DNA of 64,000 bases from contig CAZOOZ010000004.1 in assembly GCA_964581565.1 (NCBI GenBank), positions 62,001 through 126,000 of the forward strand. The letters are read 5' to 3'. The stretch is from UBA1433 sp964581565. GTDB taxonomy: Bacteria > Bacillota > Clostridia > Eubacteriales > UBA1433. Of this stretch, positions 16,952-27,077 are shown piece after piece. Every line of letters begins with the position of its first letter. Within the stretch, counting starts at the first letter, position 1. Made by a program: the position numbers and the translations under genes. Under the pieces are notes generated by a model. It searched no databases. It had not been told where the DNA came from and saw only the letters and a program-made list of their open reading frames with translations.

Positions 16952-17734
16952 ATGGCAAAAGAAATGTATAAAATTATTCATACCTCATGTATGGGAACAC
17001 TCATTAATTTTAATAATAAAAATATTCTAATTGATTCTATCATCTCGCCCAATATTCTTCCGTATCCAACAGTCAATAAAGATATTTTAATGAATATGGT
17101 ACAGAAAAACACACCTTTTGAAAGTATTGATCTTATATTAATTACTCATGAACATAAAGAGCATTTTCAGCCCGATTTGGTATGCCAAATATTAAGCGCA
17201 TGTCTAGAAGCAACTTTAATAGCACCTAAAGCTGTCATCGCAGAAATGAGGAAAAGTAAATATTTTAAAAAACGTTTCATCACACAACTGATTTCAATTG
17301 ATTTAGATGATAATAAATCAATTGATCTGAGCATCAAGAATATAAAAATGATTATTACAAGGTTAATGCATGATGATCAGAGCAAATATAAACATGTGCA
17401 AAATATTGCATTCTTAATATATTTAGGTGAGCATAGAATACTACATGTCGGAGACAGCTTGCCTGATATTTCGATTTTTAGAGAATCAGAGTTAATTAAT
17501 AAAGATGTAACTTGTTTAATAGTGCCTTTTATTTTTTTAATAACAGAATCCGGGGTTGAAGTAATTTCTTCGATCAATCCCAGATATTTACTTGCCACAC
17601 ATTTTCCCTTGAGCGAGTATGATACAAATAAACGATTTGAAAATGCGCAGGAAATAAAAAATAATTCATTATCCCCGTTTCCAAAAAATACTTATCTGCT
17701 TACTGAAAGTATGTCTGAGGTGCTACTCAAGTAA
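16952..17734 (+). CDS. MBL-fold metallo-hydrolase
   Basis: 260 aa. The metal motif LITHEHKEHF near residues 68-77 is a variant of HxHxDH in which Asp is replaced by Glu. HVGDSLPD and TSCMGTLINFNNKNILID further support the UlaG-like beta-lactamase fold; a late ATHFP supplies another His. It is divergent from the AOR operon and converges on the helicase gene. No substrate can be proposed. The Asp-to-Glu change could alter metal binding or activity. Confidence 0.75.
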   Translation: MAKEMYKIIHTSCMGTLINFNNKNILIDSIISPNILPYPTVNKDILMNMVQKNTPFESIDLILITHEHKEHFQPDLVCQILSACLEATLIAPKAVIAEMRKSKYFKKRFITQLISIDLDDNKSIDLSIKNIKMIITRLMHDDQSKYKHVQNIAFLIYLGEHRILHVGDSLPDISIFRESELINKDVTCLIVPFIFLITESGVEVISSINPRYLLATHFPLSEYDTNKRFENAQEIKNNSLSPFPKNTYLLTESMSEVLLK

Positions 17735-17743
17735 GTGGGGTAT

Positions 17744-20044
17744 CTAGGTTAATTCATTTTTAAAATCATCATAATTAAAGACGTATTCGATATTTTCCCA
17801 TGTTTGTGATAATATTGATTTATATTGAGTATAATTAAAACGCTTGTCGATAAGATATATAAAACCGGTATCATTTTCGGAGCGTATGACTCTGCCTCCG
17901 GCTTGCATTATTTTATTCATTCCTTCATATAAATAGGCAAACTCAAATCCGTTTCGCTCTTTTTCATAATATTGTTTCAATTTTTCTCTTTCATAGCAGA
18001 TTTTCGGAAGACCAACACTAACAATAACGCAACCGATTAGTCTATCCCCTACCAAATCAATACTTTCGGAAAAACTTCCGCCAAGGACGACAAATGCGGA
18101 TATATTGTTTTCTTTGTTATCAAAATAGGAGATAAATTCATCTCTGTCTGTTTCGCTCATATTTACTTTTTGCAGCAGAATTTTTTCATCTCCGTATTTT
18201 TGTTTATAATTTTCATAAACAAGATTCATGAATTCGAAGGAAGGAAAAAAGATCATATAATTACCTTTGTTGTAGTTTAATATTGTATTAATATATTGGA
18301 TGATCTCGTCAATATTTTTATTTCTTTTTTTATAGGTGAGGTCAATATGACATATAGCTGTTACTTTTAATTTTTCTGATATGAACGGACTTTTAGAAAT
18401 CATAGTATAATCGGTGGGGCTTCCGCCTGAAATACGCATAAAATAATCAATTGGCGTAAGAGTTGCTGAAAAAAATATAGACGATGAGCTTTTTGATATA
18501 GTATCCAATAAATATTTGGAAGCATCCAAACAAAATAATTTTAATTGCTTTTCCACCTTATCATAATAAAAAATGTGAGAAGAAGAAGCTATTTGAAATA
18601 ATTTATTAAATTTAAATAATGTTAAATAAAAGTCTTGAATACTTTCCGGAAGCTCGCCGTTTAGATGTATATATTTGTCTGCTTTTATTAAAAAATTATT
18701 GATTTGTAAGAAGACAGGGTCATCTACAGAAAGTTCAACAATATCTGTTTCGGAAGATTTATTAATTTTATTCAAATAAGTATTTAATTTTGTTAATGAA
18801 TTATAAAAGCTTTTATATTGTTTATTTGTTTTTTTAACGGTTAACAATTCATCTTTGCTTATTTCTGCTGAGTACATTTGTCTTCCGCGATCGCTTAAAT
18901 TATGTGCTTCATCTATTAAGAAAATATACTTATTATTTTCTTCTAAAAATCTTTTTAAAGAAGAAAATGGATCAAAAACATAATTATAATCACAAATAAT
19001 CATGTCACAAAAATAGCTGATATCCAGACTTAGTTCAAACGGACACACTGTGTATTTCAATGAATATTTTTGTATAACATCTTTTGTAATGACATTTTCA
19101 TGATGGAGTATTTCAAACAGTATCTCTTTTATTTTGTTATAATAACCTATTGCAAATTTACATTTTTGAGGATTGCAATTTGCGATATTATTTTCATTGC
19201 AGCATACTTTTTCTTTTGCATCAATCATAACGGCTTTAATAAAAAGGCCATGATTTTTCAAAAATTCTAAAGTTTCCAGCACAACTTTTTTTTGCGTGCC
19301 TTTACTGACGAGATAAAAAATTTTCTCATCGTTAAATATGATATATTTCAAGCTGGGAAATAAAGCAGACAATGTTTTTCCACTTCCGGTGGGGGCATGA
19401 AGAAAAAGGTTTTTTTCTTCATGCAGACATTTATATATATTTTTTATAATATTACGCTGGCCTTTGCGATAATTATATGGAAATTGTAAAGAGGAGATAC
19501 TATCGTTTCTTTGTTGCTTTATATGAATTAATTTTTTCAGATAATATAAATAAGAATGAAATATCTTCATCATTTCATTATTTATCTCTTCGCTATCCAT
19601 AGCGTATACAAAATCTTTGGTTTTCATCGTATAAATATTAATATAAGTGATCTGAATTATAATATGTTTTAAATCATTTTTCTTTAAATACATAAAACCA
19701 TAAAGTTTAGCTTGTATCATATGAGTTTCCAGAGGCTGAGATATTTCGTCAAGTGGTTTCGCGGTACTTTTAATCTCATTGATTACTGTGTTTCCGTGAT
19801 CATCAGCAAACAATCCGTCAATTCTGCCCGAAATATTTAGAGTGATTTCGTCAAATTGATTTTGATATGATATGGGTACTTCTGTTTGTGCAGTTGGTAC
19901 GTATTGTTTTTGAATATATTGATGAGCTAAAATACCTTCTTTTGCAGAAAGATGAGTAGTTGTTGAACGGTGATCGATATCACCGCTGCTGAACATAAAT
20001 TCAACTAATTTTTTTACAGAAATATTTTCATAAAACATTATCAT
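17744..20044 (-). CDS. PD-(D/E)XK nuclease-XPD/DinG-type iron-sulfur helicase fusion
   Basis: 766 aa. Residues about 1-170 look like a RecB/Cas4-like PD-(D/E)XK nuclease domain, with SGRIDGLFAD...INEIKSTAK as the D...ExK core. A superfamily 2 helicase follows: Walker A HAPTGSGKTLSALFPS near 217-232, DEAH box LIDEAHNLSD, and C-terminal motif VI AGGRVIRSENDTG. Between Walker A and DEAH, Cys residues in KVCCNENN, NPQKCK and VCPFEL suit the XPD/DinG iron-sulfur cluster. It likely unwinds DNA 5' to 3' in repair. It is a lone gene, separated from aroA by 36 bp. Confidence is high for the helicase and moderate for the nuclease domain. Confidence 0.85.
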   Translation of the reverse strand: MIMFYENISVKKLVEFMFSSGDIDHRSTTTHLSAKEGILAHQYIQKQYVPTAQTEVPISYQNQFDEITLNISGRIDGLFADDHGNTVINEIKSTAKPLDEISQPLETHMIQAKLYGFMYLKKNDLKHIIIQITYINIYTMKTKDFVYAMDSEEINNEMMKIFHSYLYYLKKLIHIKQQRNDSISSLQFPYNYRKGQRNIIKNIYKCLHEEKNLFLHAPTGSGKTLSALFPSLKYIIFNDEKIFYLVSKGTQKKVVLETLEFLKNHGLFIKAVMIDAKEKVCCNENNIANCNPQKCKFAIGYYNKIKEILFEILHHENVITKDVIQKYSLKYTVCPFELSLDISYFCDMIICDYNYVFDPFSSLKRFLEENNKYIFLIDEAHNLSDRGRQMYSAEISKDELLTVKKTNKQYKSFYNSLTKLNTYLNKINKSSETDIVELSVDDPVFLQINNFLIKADKYIHLNGELPESIQDFYLTLFKFNKLFQIASSSHIFYYDKVEKQLKLFCLDASKYLLDTISKSSSSIFFSATLTPIDYFMRISGGSPTDYTMISKSPFISEKLKVTAICHIDLTYKKRNKNIDEIIQYINTILNYNKGNYMIFFPSFEFMNLVYENYKQKYGDEKILLQKVNMSETDRDEFISYFDNKENNISAFVVLGGSFSESIDLVGDRLIGCVIVSVGLPKICYEREKLKQYYEKERNGFEFAYLYEGMNKIMQAGGRVIRSENDTGFIYLIDKRFNYTQYKSILSQTWENIEYVFNYDDFKNELT

Positions 20045-20080
20045 TTACCGATATTCAATTTACAATATTGTATATATAGA

Positions 20081-21379
20081 TTAGTATTCATGCATAAAAT
20101 ATTCTTCAAATATGCCGCCGGCATTTCGGAAATCAGTCCAAAACAATGGATATGATTTATTCACACAATCAGCATAAGTGACGGTAACATTATCTTCGCA
20201 GATAACTGATGCAATTGCGGAAGCCATAGCGATACGATGATCATGAGCCGTATTGACTGTGCCGCCCTGCAGTCTGCCTTTTCCATTTATTATAATGCCG
20301 TCTGATATTTCTATAATATCTCCGCCAAGGGATAAAATCATATTTATAGTAAGCTTTACTCTTTCCGGTTGTAACTGCTTAAGTTTTCTTATTCCTGTGA
20401 TTTGCGTAATACCCTGAATGGAGGATGATAAAACCGCTATGATTGGTAATATATCAGGCATTGTTTCAATATTTAGTTTAATACCGTTAAGGATATCTTC
20501 TGTTTTGACTTTAATACCGTTCCCTTTTCGTATTATTTTTGCACCGGTATTGGAAATATATTTTAAAAAAGATTTTTCCGGTTGCTTTGATTTTATATCC
20601 AAGCCTTGCGAAGTTATATTACAGCCTAATGCAGAAGCACACAGCCATAAAGAGGCAAAAGAATAATCTGCTTCAATTGTATAATCAAAAGCATTATAAC
20701 GTTGGTTTCCGCTAATAAAAAATTCGTGCAAATCTTGGCTGCATTTTATAGTAATTCCGGCTTTTTGCAGCATATCAATCGTTATAAGAATATTATCTGT
20801 GTTGTTAGATGGCGTACTAAGCCGAATCGTGGAGTCTTGTTTTAGCAATGGTAATATCAATAAAAGAGAAGAAATTGTTTGTGGTAATTCAACTCTATAC
20901 AGTCCGGGGTGTAACAAACCCTGTATCATTAAAGGAAGATTGCCATTATAATCTTCAAACATTATTTCTTTTTCAAAAAACATATTATAAAAATCTTGAA
21001 AGGATTTCTTGAGCAGAGAATATGTTGATGTAAATACAATTTGTTTGTTTGTAGTGAGAGCCAAAGGAATGATATAACGCAGTGTGCTGACGCTTTGCCT
21101 GCAATCAATGGTGTTGTTTTTAATATGTAAAGGAAAACGTCCGGTAATTTTTAATGTAAAAAAATCCGGGCGATCTTCTTGAAGATATAATATATCGCAA
21201 CCAAATGATTCTACGGCTTTGATTGTTGCTATTACATCATCCGATAGCATGACATTATGTACAGTGCTAGTTCCGCAAGCCAACGATGCACAAAGTATCG
21301 CCAAATGCGTATAGCTTTTTGAAGGTGGTATGTGAATATTTGCGCTTAAAGTTTTTGGAGTGATTTCAATTATTTTCAT
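20081..21379 (-). CDS. aroA: 3-phosphoshikimate 1-carboxyvinyltransferase (EPSP synthase)
   Basis: 432 aa from the ATG at 21379. PPSKSYTHLAILCASLACG near residues 17-35 is the EPSP synthase signature with the active-site Lys and Ser; SVSTLRYIIP and HDHRIAMASAIAS are further family motifs. It joins shikimate-3-phosphate and phosphoenolpyruvate in aromatic amino-acid synthesis. LPQTISSLLL replaces the common phosphate-binding SSQFLS-type loop, so it is a divergent type. An ATG 12 nt upstream is also possible; neither has a strong ribosome site. The frame running further upstream overlaps a terminator and is rejected. Confidence 0.9.
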   Translation of the reverse strand: MKIIEITPKTLSANIHIPPSKSYTHLAILCASLACGTSTVHNVMLSDDVIATIKAVESFGCDILYLQEDRPDFFTLKITGRFPLHIKNNTIDCRQSVSTLRYIIPLALTTNKQIVFTSTYSLLKKSFQDFYNMFFEKEIMFEDYNGNLPLMIQGLLHPGLYRVELPQTISSLLLILPLLKQDSTIRLSTPSNNTDNILITIDMLQKAGITIKCSQDLHEFFISGNQRYNAFDYTIEADYSFASLWLCASALGCNITSQGLDIKSKQPEKSFLKYISNTGAKIIRKGNGIKVKTEDILNGIKLNIETMPDILPIIAVLSSSIQGITQITGIRKLKQLQPERVKLTINMILSLGGDIIEISDGIIINGKGRLQGGTVNTAHDHRIAMASAIASVICEDNVTVTYADCVNKSYPLFWTDFRNAGGIFEEYFMHEY

Positions 21380-21440
21380 AGTAATACCCATATATTTATT
21401 GCAGCGAATATGTATAAAAATATATAATAAATTATAATAC

Positions 21441-21464
21441 AAAAACTGCCCTAACGAGCAGTTT
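21441..21464 (-). terminator. Terminator of the M29 aminopeptidase gene
   Basis: On the minus strand AAACTGC and GCAGTTT form a stem with an 8-nt loop followed by TTTTTG. It starts about 20 bp after the aminopeptidase stop and lies upstream of aroA, isolating the two genes. Confidence 0.7.
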
Positions 21465-21485
21465 AATATTTAAATATTTTTACGG

Positions 21486-22598
21486 CTATTTTAAATTTTC
21501 CGGATTTAAACATTGAAGCTCATCGATTACAAAAATACCATTATCTCTTATTAATGTATCATCAAAATAAATTTGTCCTCCCCCGTATTCAGTTCTTTGT
21601 ATACAAACTAAATCCCAATGTACAGCAGAACGATTGCCGTTATCGGCTTCTCCTATATATGCCGATCCTGGAGTGAAATGGAAAGAACCAGCAATTTTTT
21701 CATCAAATAAAGTATCCATCATCGGTTTTAAAATATACGGATTAATACCTAAAGAAAATTCACCTATATATCGTGCACCTTCATCGGTATCTAATACATG
21801 ATTTATTCTTTCGTCATCATTACATTTTGCGCTAATAATTCTACCGTCTTTAAATTCAAAACATATATTGTCAAATATAAACCCATGATATTCAGAAGGA
21901 GTATTATACATCAAAGTGCCATTTACACTATTTTTTACGGGGGCGGTAAATATTTCGCCGTCAGGAATATTCATTTTTCCGGAGCATTTAACGCTTGGAA
22001 TATCTTTAATAGAGAAACTCAGATCTGTATTGGGACCGGTAATGCGAACGTTGTCTGTTTTATCCATCAAGGTTTTTAATGCGTTTAAAGCTTTATCCAT
22101 TTTGGAATAATCTAAATTACATACGTCAAAATAATAATCTTCAAAGGCTTCCAAGCTCATATTCGCTTTCTGGGCCATTGAGTTATTAGGATATCTCAAC
22201 ACAACCCATTTTGTTTTGTTGACTCTCTGATCTAAAGTAGGTTTCATAATTTTAGAATATTGGCGCATTTTATCCTTTGGCACGTCAGATAATTCCGCGG
22301 TGTTATCATTTCCTCTTACAGCGATATATGTGTCCATTTTTTTCATTTTATATAAAGATATATCGTTTAATAATTCTATCTGATCGTTTGTGGAACCTAA
22401 GAGAATTTGTCTTGTGAGTCTTGAATTGGATAATTCAATGTAAGGATATCCGCCTGCGGCATAGACTTCTTTTATAATTTGCTGTGCAAGACAAATCGTA
22501 CTTTCACCTTCAATACTGATTAATACTTTTTCACCTGATTTTATTTCACAGGAGTAATTTACTAAATTTTTTGCAAGCTTACTGATTCTGTTAAACAT
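21486..22598 (-). CDS. M29-family aminopeptidase (AmpS/aminopeptidase T type)
   Basis: 370 aa, slightly shorter than the roughly 410 aa norm. VNYSCEIKSGEKVLISIEG opens the N-domain, NIPDGEIFTAPVKNSVNG contains a metal-binding Glu, and the C-terminal ARYIGEFSLGINP and SAVHWDLVC segments carry further dinuclear-metal ligands of M29 peptidases. It releases N-terminal residues from peptides in the cytoplasm. It is a monocistronic unit ended by its own hairpin and divergent from panB. Confidence 0.88.
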   Translation of the reverse strand: MFNRISKLAKNLVNYSCEIKSGEKVLISIEGESTICLAQQIIKEVYAAGGYPYIELSNSRLTRQILLGSTNDQIELLNDISLYKMKKMDTYIAVRGNDNTAELSDVPKDKMRQYSKIMKPTLDQRVNKTKWVVLRYPNNSMAQKANMSLEAFEDYYFDVCNLDYSKMDKALNALKTLMDKTDNVRITGPNTDLSFSIKDIPSVKCSGKMNIPDGEIFTAPVKNSVNGTLMYNTPSEYHGFIFDNICFEFKDGRIISAKCNDDERINHVLDTDEGARYIGEFSLGINPYILKPMMDTLFDEKIAGSFHFTPGSAYIGEADNGNRSAVHWDLVCIQRTEYGGGQIYFDDTLIRDNGIFVIDELQCLNPENLK

Positions 22599-22718
22599 AA
22601 TGCCTCCAATTTAAATTCTATTGTTCATTATAACATTCTAATGATAAAAAATACAAAATTTATTAAATTTTTATTTAAGTATATTAATATATTCATCATA
22701 AAAATAACATAAATAAAA

Positions 22719-22746
22719 TTGACTTCATATGATTTAGATTTATAAT
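22719..22746 (+). promoter_or_regulatory. Sigma-A promoter of panB
   Basis: TTGACT at 22719-22724 and TATAAT at 22741-22746 with a 16-bp spacer. They lie about 50 bp upstream of the panB start, which has AGGAGG 6 nt before the ATG. No riboswitch-like structure was noticed in the short leader. Confidence 0.75.
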
Positions 22747-22796
22747 ATTAATAAAATGACAAAAGGTGTGTTAAAAAATATTTAGGAGGAACTCAA

Positions 22797-23624
22797 ATGG
22801 CAAAAAAAATAACAATTCCAGAATTTAAAATTTATAAGCAGGAAAACAAACGTTTTACAATGCTGACAGTGTACGATTACACAACTGCTAAAATTGTCGA
22901 TGAGAGCAATGTAGAGGCTATTCTAGTCGGCGATTCTATCGGTAACATAGTATATGGCTTTGAAAGTACGACGCCGGTAACACTCGACATGATGGTGCTT
23001 GCAGCCAAGGCGGTCGTTAAAGGAGCTCCGAATACTTTTATCGTAGGAGATTTGCCTTTTGGAACATATAATGTAAGTTGTGAACAGGCTATAGAATCTG
23101 CAAACCGTCTCATGAAAGAAGGCGGCTGTGATTGTGTGAAACTCGAGGGTGGCATTGAAATGGCAGCTAAAATTGAAGCTATTGTTAAATCGGGCACTCC
23201 CGTAATGGGGCATATTGGGCTGACTCCGCAAACTGCTGCAAGCTCTGGCGGCATGAGAGTTCAAGGCAAGACACCTGAAACAGCACAAAAACTAATTGAT
23301 GAGATTAAAGCTATCGAAGAAGCGGGCGCATTTTGTTGTTTAGTGGAATGCGTTCCTGTAGGAGTAGGCAAAGCAATGAGTGAGGCGGTCAGTATACCCA
23401 TGTTTTCAGGAGGTTCCGGTCCTTATGGAACAGGTCATGGCCAAAACTTTTATGATATGTTCGGATTTTTCGGCAGAGCTCCAAAATTTGTAAAACATTA
23501 TGGAGAATATCGGGAAGCATTTGTGCAAGGGCTTAATGAATTTAGAGATGATGTAAATAATAAAACATATCCTGCACGTGAACAATGCTACAATGTTAAA
23601 GTTGAAGGTTTTGAAGTAGACTGA
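22797..23624 (+). CDS. panB: 3-methyl-2-oxobutanoate hydroxymethyltransferase
   Basis: 275 aa, full length. TMLTVYDYTTAKIVDE, VGDSIGNIVYGFESTTPVTLDMM, and VMGHIGLTPQTA are the conserved PanB barrel segments with the metal-binding Asp and catalytic Glu. It transfers a hydroxymethyl group from 5,10-methylene-THF to 2-oxoisovalerate to give ketopantoate. The next gene is a ketopantoate reductase, making a two-step pantoate operon. panC and panD are not in the window. Confidence 0.97.
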   Translation: MAKKITIPEFKIYKQENKRFTMLTVYDYTTAKIVDESNVEAILVGDSIGNIVYGFESTTPVTLDMMVLAAKAVVKGAPNTFIVGDLPFGTYNVSCEQAIESANRLMKEGGCDCVKLEGGIEMAAKIEAIVKSGTPVMGHIGLTPQTAASSGGMRVQGKTPETAQKLIDEIKAIEEAGAFCCLVECVPVGVGKAMSEAVSIPMFSGGSGPYGTGHGQNFYDMFGFFGRAPKFVKHYGEYREAFVQGLNEFRDDVNNKTYPAREQCYNVKVEGFEVD

Positions 23625-23676
23625 GCATGTAAATTTTTTAGTTCATTTGAAAAAAATAAAAATTGAGGTAATAAAA

Positions 23677-24600
23677 ATGAAAATAGCTATTTTGGGTGCT
23701 GGAGCAATGGGCAGTTTATATGGTGGACCTCTTTCACAGAAAAATGATGTCTATTTAATCGATGTATGGAAAGAGCATATAGATACTATTAATTCCAAAG
23801 GATTGAAAATAAAAATCAAAAATGAAGATAAGATCTATCGTCCAAAAGCAGTTATGAGCGCGGACGATGTGGGCATAGCAGATCTGGTCATGATCTTTGT
23901 TAAATCAGTAAATACAGCAGAAGCCTTATCAAAAAGCAACTCCTTGTTTGGAGAAAAAACAATGGCTTTAACACTGCAGAATGGATATGGCAATGATGAA
24001 GATATTTTGCCTTATGTGAAAAAAGAAAACTTGTTAATTGGTGCAACGGCTTCGGGTGCAACAGTTCTTGGACCTGGCTACATATTTCAAGCAGGTATCG
24101 GACCTACAAATATTGGTGTGCGTAAAGACGGATGTTTGGATAAAGCACAAAATATTGTGGATTTATTCAATGAAAGCGGTATAGAAACATATAAAGCTGA
24201 CAATGTTTTGGAAGCTATTTGGACCAAACTAATGGTAAATGTAGGGATTAATGCCATCAGTGCATTACTTGGTACACGCAATGGATTTTTAGCAGAAAGC
24301 AAAGCGGCGTACGATGTTGCATATGAACTTGTAAAAGAAGGGGTTGCGGTGGCAAAAGCCGAAGGATATAATTTGAGCGCGGCAGAAATATGTGAAAAAT
24401 ACTACATACAAGGAGCAAAAATCGTCGGCCATAATAGATGTTCTATGTTACAAGATGTTGATAAGAAAAGAAAGACCGAAGTTGAAAGAATTAATGGTGC
24501 GGTTTCAAGCATAGGGAAAAAATATGGAATCGCAACTCCCTATAATGACTTAATGGTCAAAATGATTAATGCTAAGGAAGATTCATATAATTTTGAATAA
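23677..24600 (+). CDS. panE: 2-dehydropantoate 2-reductase
   Basis: 307 aa. The start is the ATG at 23677, with TTGAGG 7 nt upstream; the longer frame from 23647 has no ribosome site. It begins MKIAILGAGAMGSLYG, the nucleotide-binding motif, and has TLQNGYGN at the PanE signature and WTKLMVNVGINAISALLG with the catalytic Lys. It reduces ketopantoate to pantoate with NADPH. It lies 52 bp after panB, making this copy the likely pantothenate enzyme, unlike the paralogue at 5769-6731. Confidence 0.92.
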   Translation: MKIAILGAGAMGSLYGGPLSQKNDVYLIDVWKEHIDTINSKGLKIKIKNEDKIYRPKAVMSADDVGIADLVMIFVKSVNTAEALSKSNSLFGEKTMALTLQNGYGNDEDILPYVKKENLLIGATASGATVLGPGYIFQAGIGPTNIGVRKDGCLDKAQNIVDLFNESGIETYKADNVLEAIWTKLMVNVGINAISALLGTRNGFLAESKAAYDVAYELVKEGVAVAKAEGYNLSAAEICEKYYIQGAKIVGHNRCSMLQDVDKKRKTEVERINGAVSSIGKKYGIATPYNDLMVKMINAKEDSYNFE

Positions 24601-24631
24601 AAATAAGCCATACTTTAAGTATGGCTTATTT
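24601..24631. terminator. Bidirectional terminator between panE and clpC
   Basis: A perfect 15-bp inverted repeat (AAATAAGCCATACTT and its complement) around one base, ending in T-runs on both strands. The two genes converge here, and the last codons and stop of clpC lie inside the stem, so the structure serves both transcripts. Confidence 0.9.
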
Positions 24632-27065
24632 TTACGTCTTGCTTGAATATGACTTGATCGTCCTGAGCATCTACGAGAATTTTATTTTCTTTATTAATTT
24701 CGCTTTGAAGAATCGCTTCACTTAATCTATCTTCGATCAAGCTTTGTATTGTGCGGCGCAAAGGTCGTGCACCGTATTCTAAATTTGTTCCTTTTGAAGC
24801 AATTAATGTTTTTACATTTTCTGTAAATTCTATGTTCAAATCCATGTCATGCATTCTGGCTGTAAGTTGATTTAACATGATATCAATGATTTGCTTAATA
24901 TCATTATTATTCAATTTGTGGAATACGATGATTTCATCTAATCTGTTCAAAAACTCTGGTTTTAATCCCCTGCGCAGTTCGTCTAAAACACTTTCTTTCA
25001 TTTTTTCGTATTCATCAGCATTTTCATCTTTGCTGCTGGTGAAACCGAGAATAGATGATTTTTTTATTGTATGTGCTCCTATGTTCGAAGTCATAACGAT
25101 AATGGTATTTCTAAAATCTACGGTCTTTCCTTTTCCGTCAGTCAATCTGCCGTCTTCCATAATTTGCAGAAGAATATTGAGTACGTCGGGATGTGCTTTT
25201 TCAATTTCGTCCAGTAAGACAACGCTATATGGTTTCCTTCTGATGCGTTCGGTCAATTGACCGCCTTCATCATAGCCCACATATCCCGGAGGAGAGCCTA
25301 TCAACCGGCTCACAGCATGTTTTTCCATGTATTCGCTCATATCTATTCGTATAACCGAATTTTCATCGCCAAACATCACTTCCGCCAATGCCTTGCATAG
25401 TTCTGTTTTGCCCACACCCGTTGGACCCAAAAATATAAAGGAACCTATAGGACGTTTTGGATCTTTCAAACCTACGCGAGACCTTCTTATGGCGCGGGAG
25501 AGTGCATTGATTGCTTCGTTTTGACCAACGACGCGTTTATGCAATATTGCTTCCATATTTAAAAGTCTTTCAGTTTCTTCTTTAGCTATTTTTTCTATAG
25601 GAATATTTGTCCATTCCGATATAACTTTTTCTATATCTTTTATTTCGACACTTGAATAAATACTTGCGGTATTTGTGTCGGACCATTTCTTTTTAATGTC
25701 GGATAGCTTGTCTTTAATTTCTTTGATTTCGTCTCTGACTTTAGCTGCTTTTTCGTAGTCTTGAATGGCTACCGCTTCTTCTTTTTCCTTGTTTAATTTT
25801 TCCATTTCTTTTTCAAGTTTGCTTATTTGAGGCGGCGCTGTGAGCAGGCTCATTTTGACTTTTGATGCTGCCTCGTCCATTACATCAATGGCTTTATCAG
25901 GCAAGTATCTATCATTAATATATCGGTGAGATAAATTAACTGCTGCACGTACTGCGTCATCTGTGATTTTTATTTTATGATGAGCTTCATATTTGTCTCT
26001 CAAGCCAAATAAAATTAATATTGCTTCTTCAACGCTCGGCTCCCCTACTTCCACGGTCTGGAATCTTCTTTCGAAGGCAGCATCTTTTTCAATGTATTTT
26101 CTGTATTCATCAATGGTCGTGGCACCGATGGTCTGCATTTCTCCTCGAGCCAAAGCAGGTTTTAAAATATTGGCGGCATCAACGGCACCCTCTGCCGCTC
26201 CTGCGCCTATAATTGTATGAATTTCATCGATAAATAGAACAATGTTGCCGCTCTCTTTAATTTCATGAATAACATTTTTTAAACGCTCTTCAAATTCACC
26301 TCTGTATTTCGCACCTGCTATCATAGAAGGCAGATCTAAAGTAATTAACCGTTTATTTTTTAATGTTTCAGGAATATTGCCTTCTATCATCTTTTGAGCC
26401 AGTCCTTCTACGACGGCAGTTTTTCCTACTCCAGGTTCACCGATTAAACAAGGATTGTTTTTTGTTCTGCGAGATAATATTTGAATAACCCTATTAATTT
26501 CTTTTTCTCTGCCGATGACAGGATCGAGCCTTCCTTCTTCCGCAAGCTTGGTTAAATCGGTACCGTATTTTTCTAAATTTTGATTTTTAGTATCAGTCAT
26601 ACTTGCTTGTGTGTGTTGTTTATTTGGTGCATCGGACAGTATTGAAGTAATTTCTTTTCTGACCTTTTCAAAATCTATACCTGCGCTCGATAAAATATTT
26701 GCGGCAACACCGTTGCCTTCTTTGAGCAGACCCAGTAGTAAATGCTCGCTTCCAACAAATCCTTGATTTAATTCATTGGCAACGACAATGCTTTCCTCGA
26801 GCACTTTTTTCATGCGAGGAGTATATCCCAATAAGTCTTGACCGGCTTTCCCCTCTCCTACTATGTTGATTATATTAAATCTGATATTTTCTTCGTCTAT
26901 GCCCATGCTTTCCAGTACTTCATACGCAACCGTATCATTTTGCATTAAAATACCCAAAAGCAAATGTTCTGTGCCGATATAATTATGGCCTAAAGATAAA
27001 GCTTCATCTCTGGCGAAAATTAGTGCTTGCTGTGCTTTTTGTGTAAACTTACCAAATATTGACAT
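24615..27065 (-). CDS. clpC: ATP-dependent Clp protease ATP-binding subunit ClpC
   Basis: 816 aa, full length. Two N-terminal Clp repeats are followed by AAA+ domain 1 with Walker A GEPGVGKTAVVEG near residues 209-221, a middle domain with a UVR-like motif EEAVAIQDYEKAAKVRDEI, and AAA+ domain 2 with GPTGVGKTELCKA near 552. It unfolds substrates, including McsB-arginine-phosphorylated proteins, for ClpP. Last gene of the operon after mcsA and mcsB; its coding end lies in the terminator hairpin. Confidence 0.97.
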   Translation of the reverse strand: MSIFGKFTQKAQQALIFARDEALSLGHNYIGTEHLLLGILMQNDTVAYEVLESMGIDEENIRFNIINIVGEGKAGQDLLGYTPRMKKVLEESIVVANELNQGFVGSEHLLLGLLKEGNGVAANILSSAGIDFEKVRKEITSILSDAPNKQHTQASMTDTKNQNLEKYGTDLTKLAEEGRLDPVIGREKEINRVIQILSRRTKNNPCLIGEPGVGKTAVVEGLAQKMIEGNIPETLKNKRLITLDLPSMIAGAKYRGEFEERLKNVIHEIKESGNIVLFIDEIHTIIGAGAAEGAVDAANILKPALARGEMQTIGATTIDEYRKYIEKDAAFERRFQTVEVGEPSVEEAILILFGLRDKYEAHHKIKITDDAVRAAVNLSHRYINDRYLPDKAIDVMDEAASKVKMSLLTAPPQISKLEKEMEKLNKEKEEAVAIQDYEKAAKVRDEIKEIKDKLSDIKKKWSDTNTASIYSSVEIKDIEKVISEWTNIPIEKIAKEETERLLNMEAILHKRVVGQNEAINALSRAIRRSRVGLKDPKRPIGSFIFLGPTGVGKTELCKALAEVMFGDENSVIRIDMSEYMEKHAVSRLIGSPPGYVGYDEGGQLTERIRRKPYSVVLLDEIEKAHPDVLNILLQIMEDGRLTDGKGKTVDFRNTIIVMTSNIGAHTIKKSSILGFTSSKDENADEYEKMKESVLDELRRGLKPEFLNRLDEIIVFHKLNNNDIKQIIDIMLNQLTARMHDMDLNIEFTENVKTLIASKGTNLEYGARPLRRTIQSLIEDRLSEAILQSEINKENKILVDAQDDQVIFKQDVKISHT

Positions 27066-27077
27066 AATTTTTATCTC

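Noticed and set aside
22600..22796. Riboswitch upstream of panB
   Set aside because: The leader after the predicted promoter is only about 45 nt, with no conserved aptamer-like pattern.
22877..23288. Two minus-strand frames of over 120 codons inside panB
   Set aside because: panB is unambiguous on the other strand, and these frames are codon-bias shadows with no motif or ribosome site.
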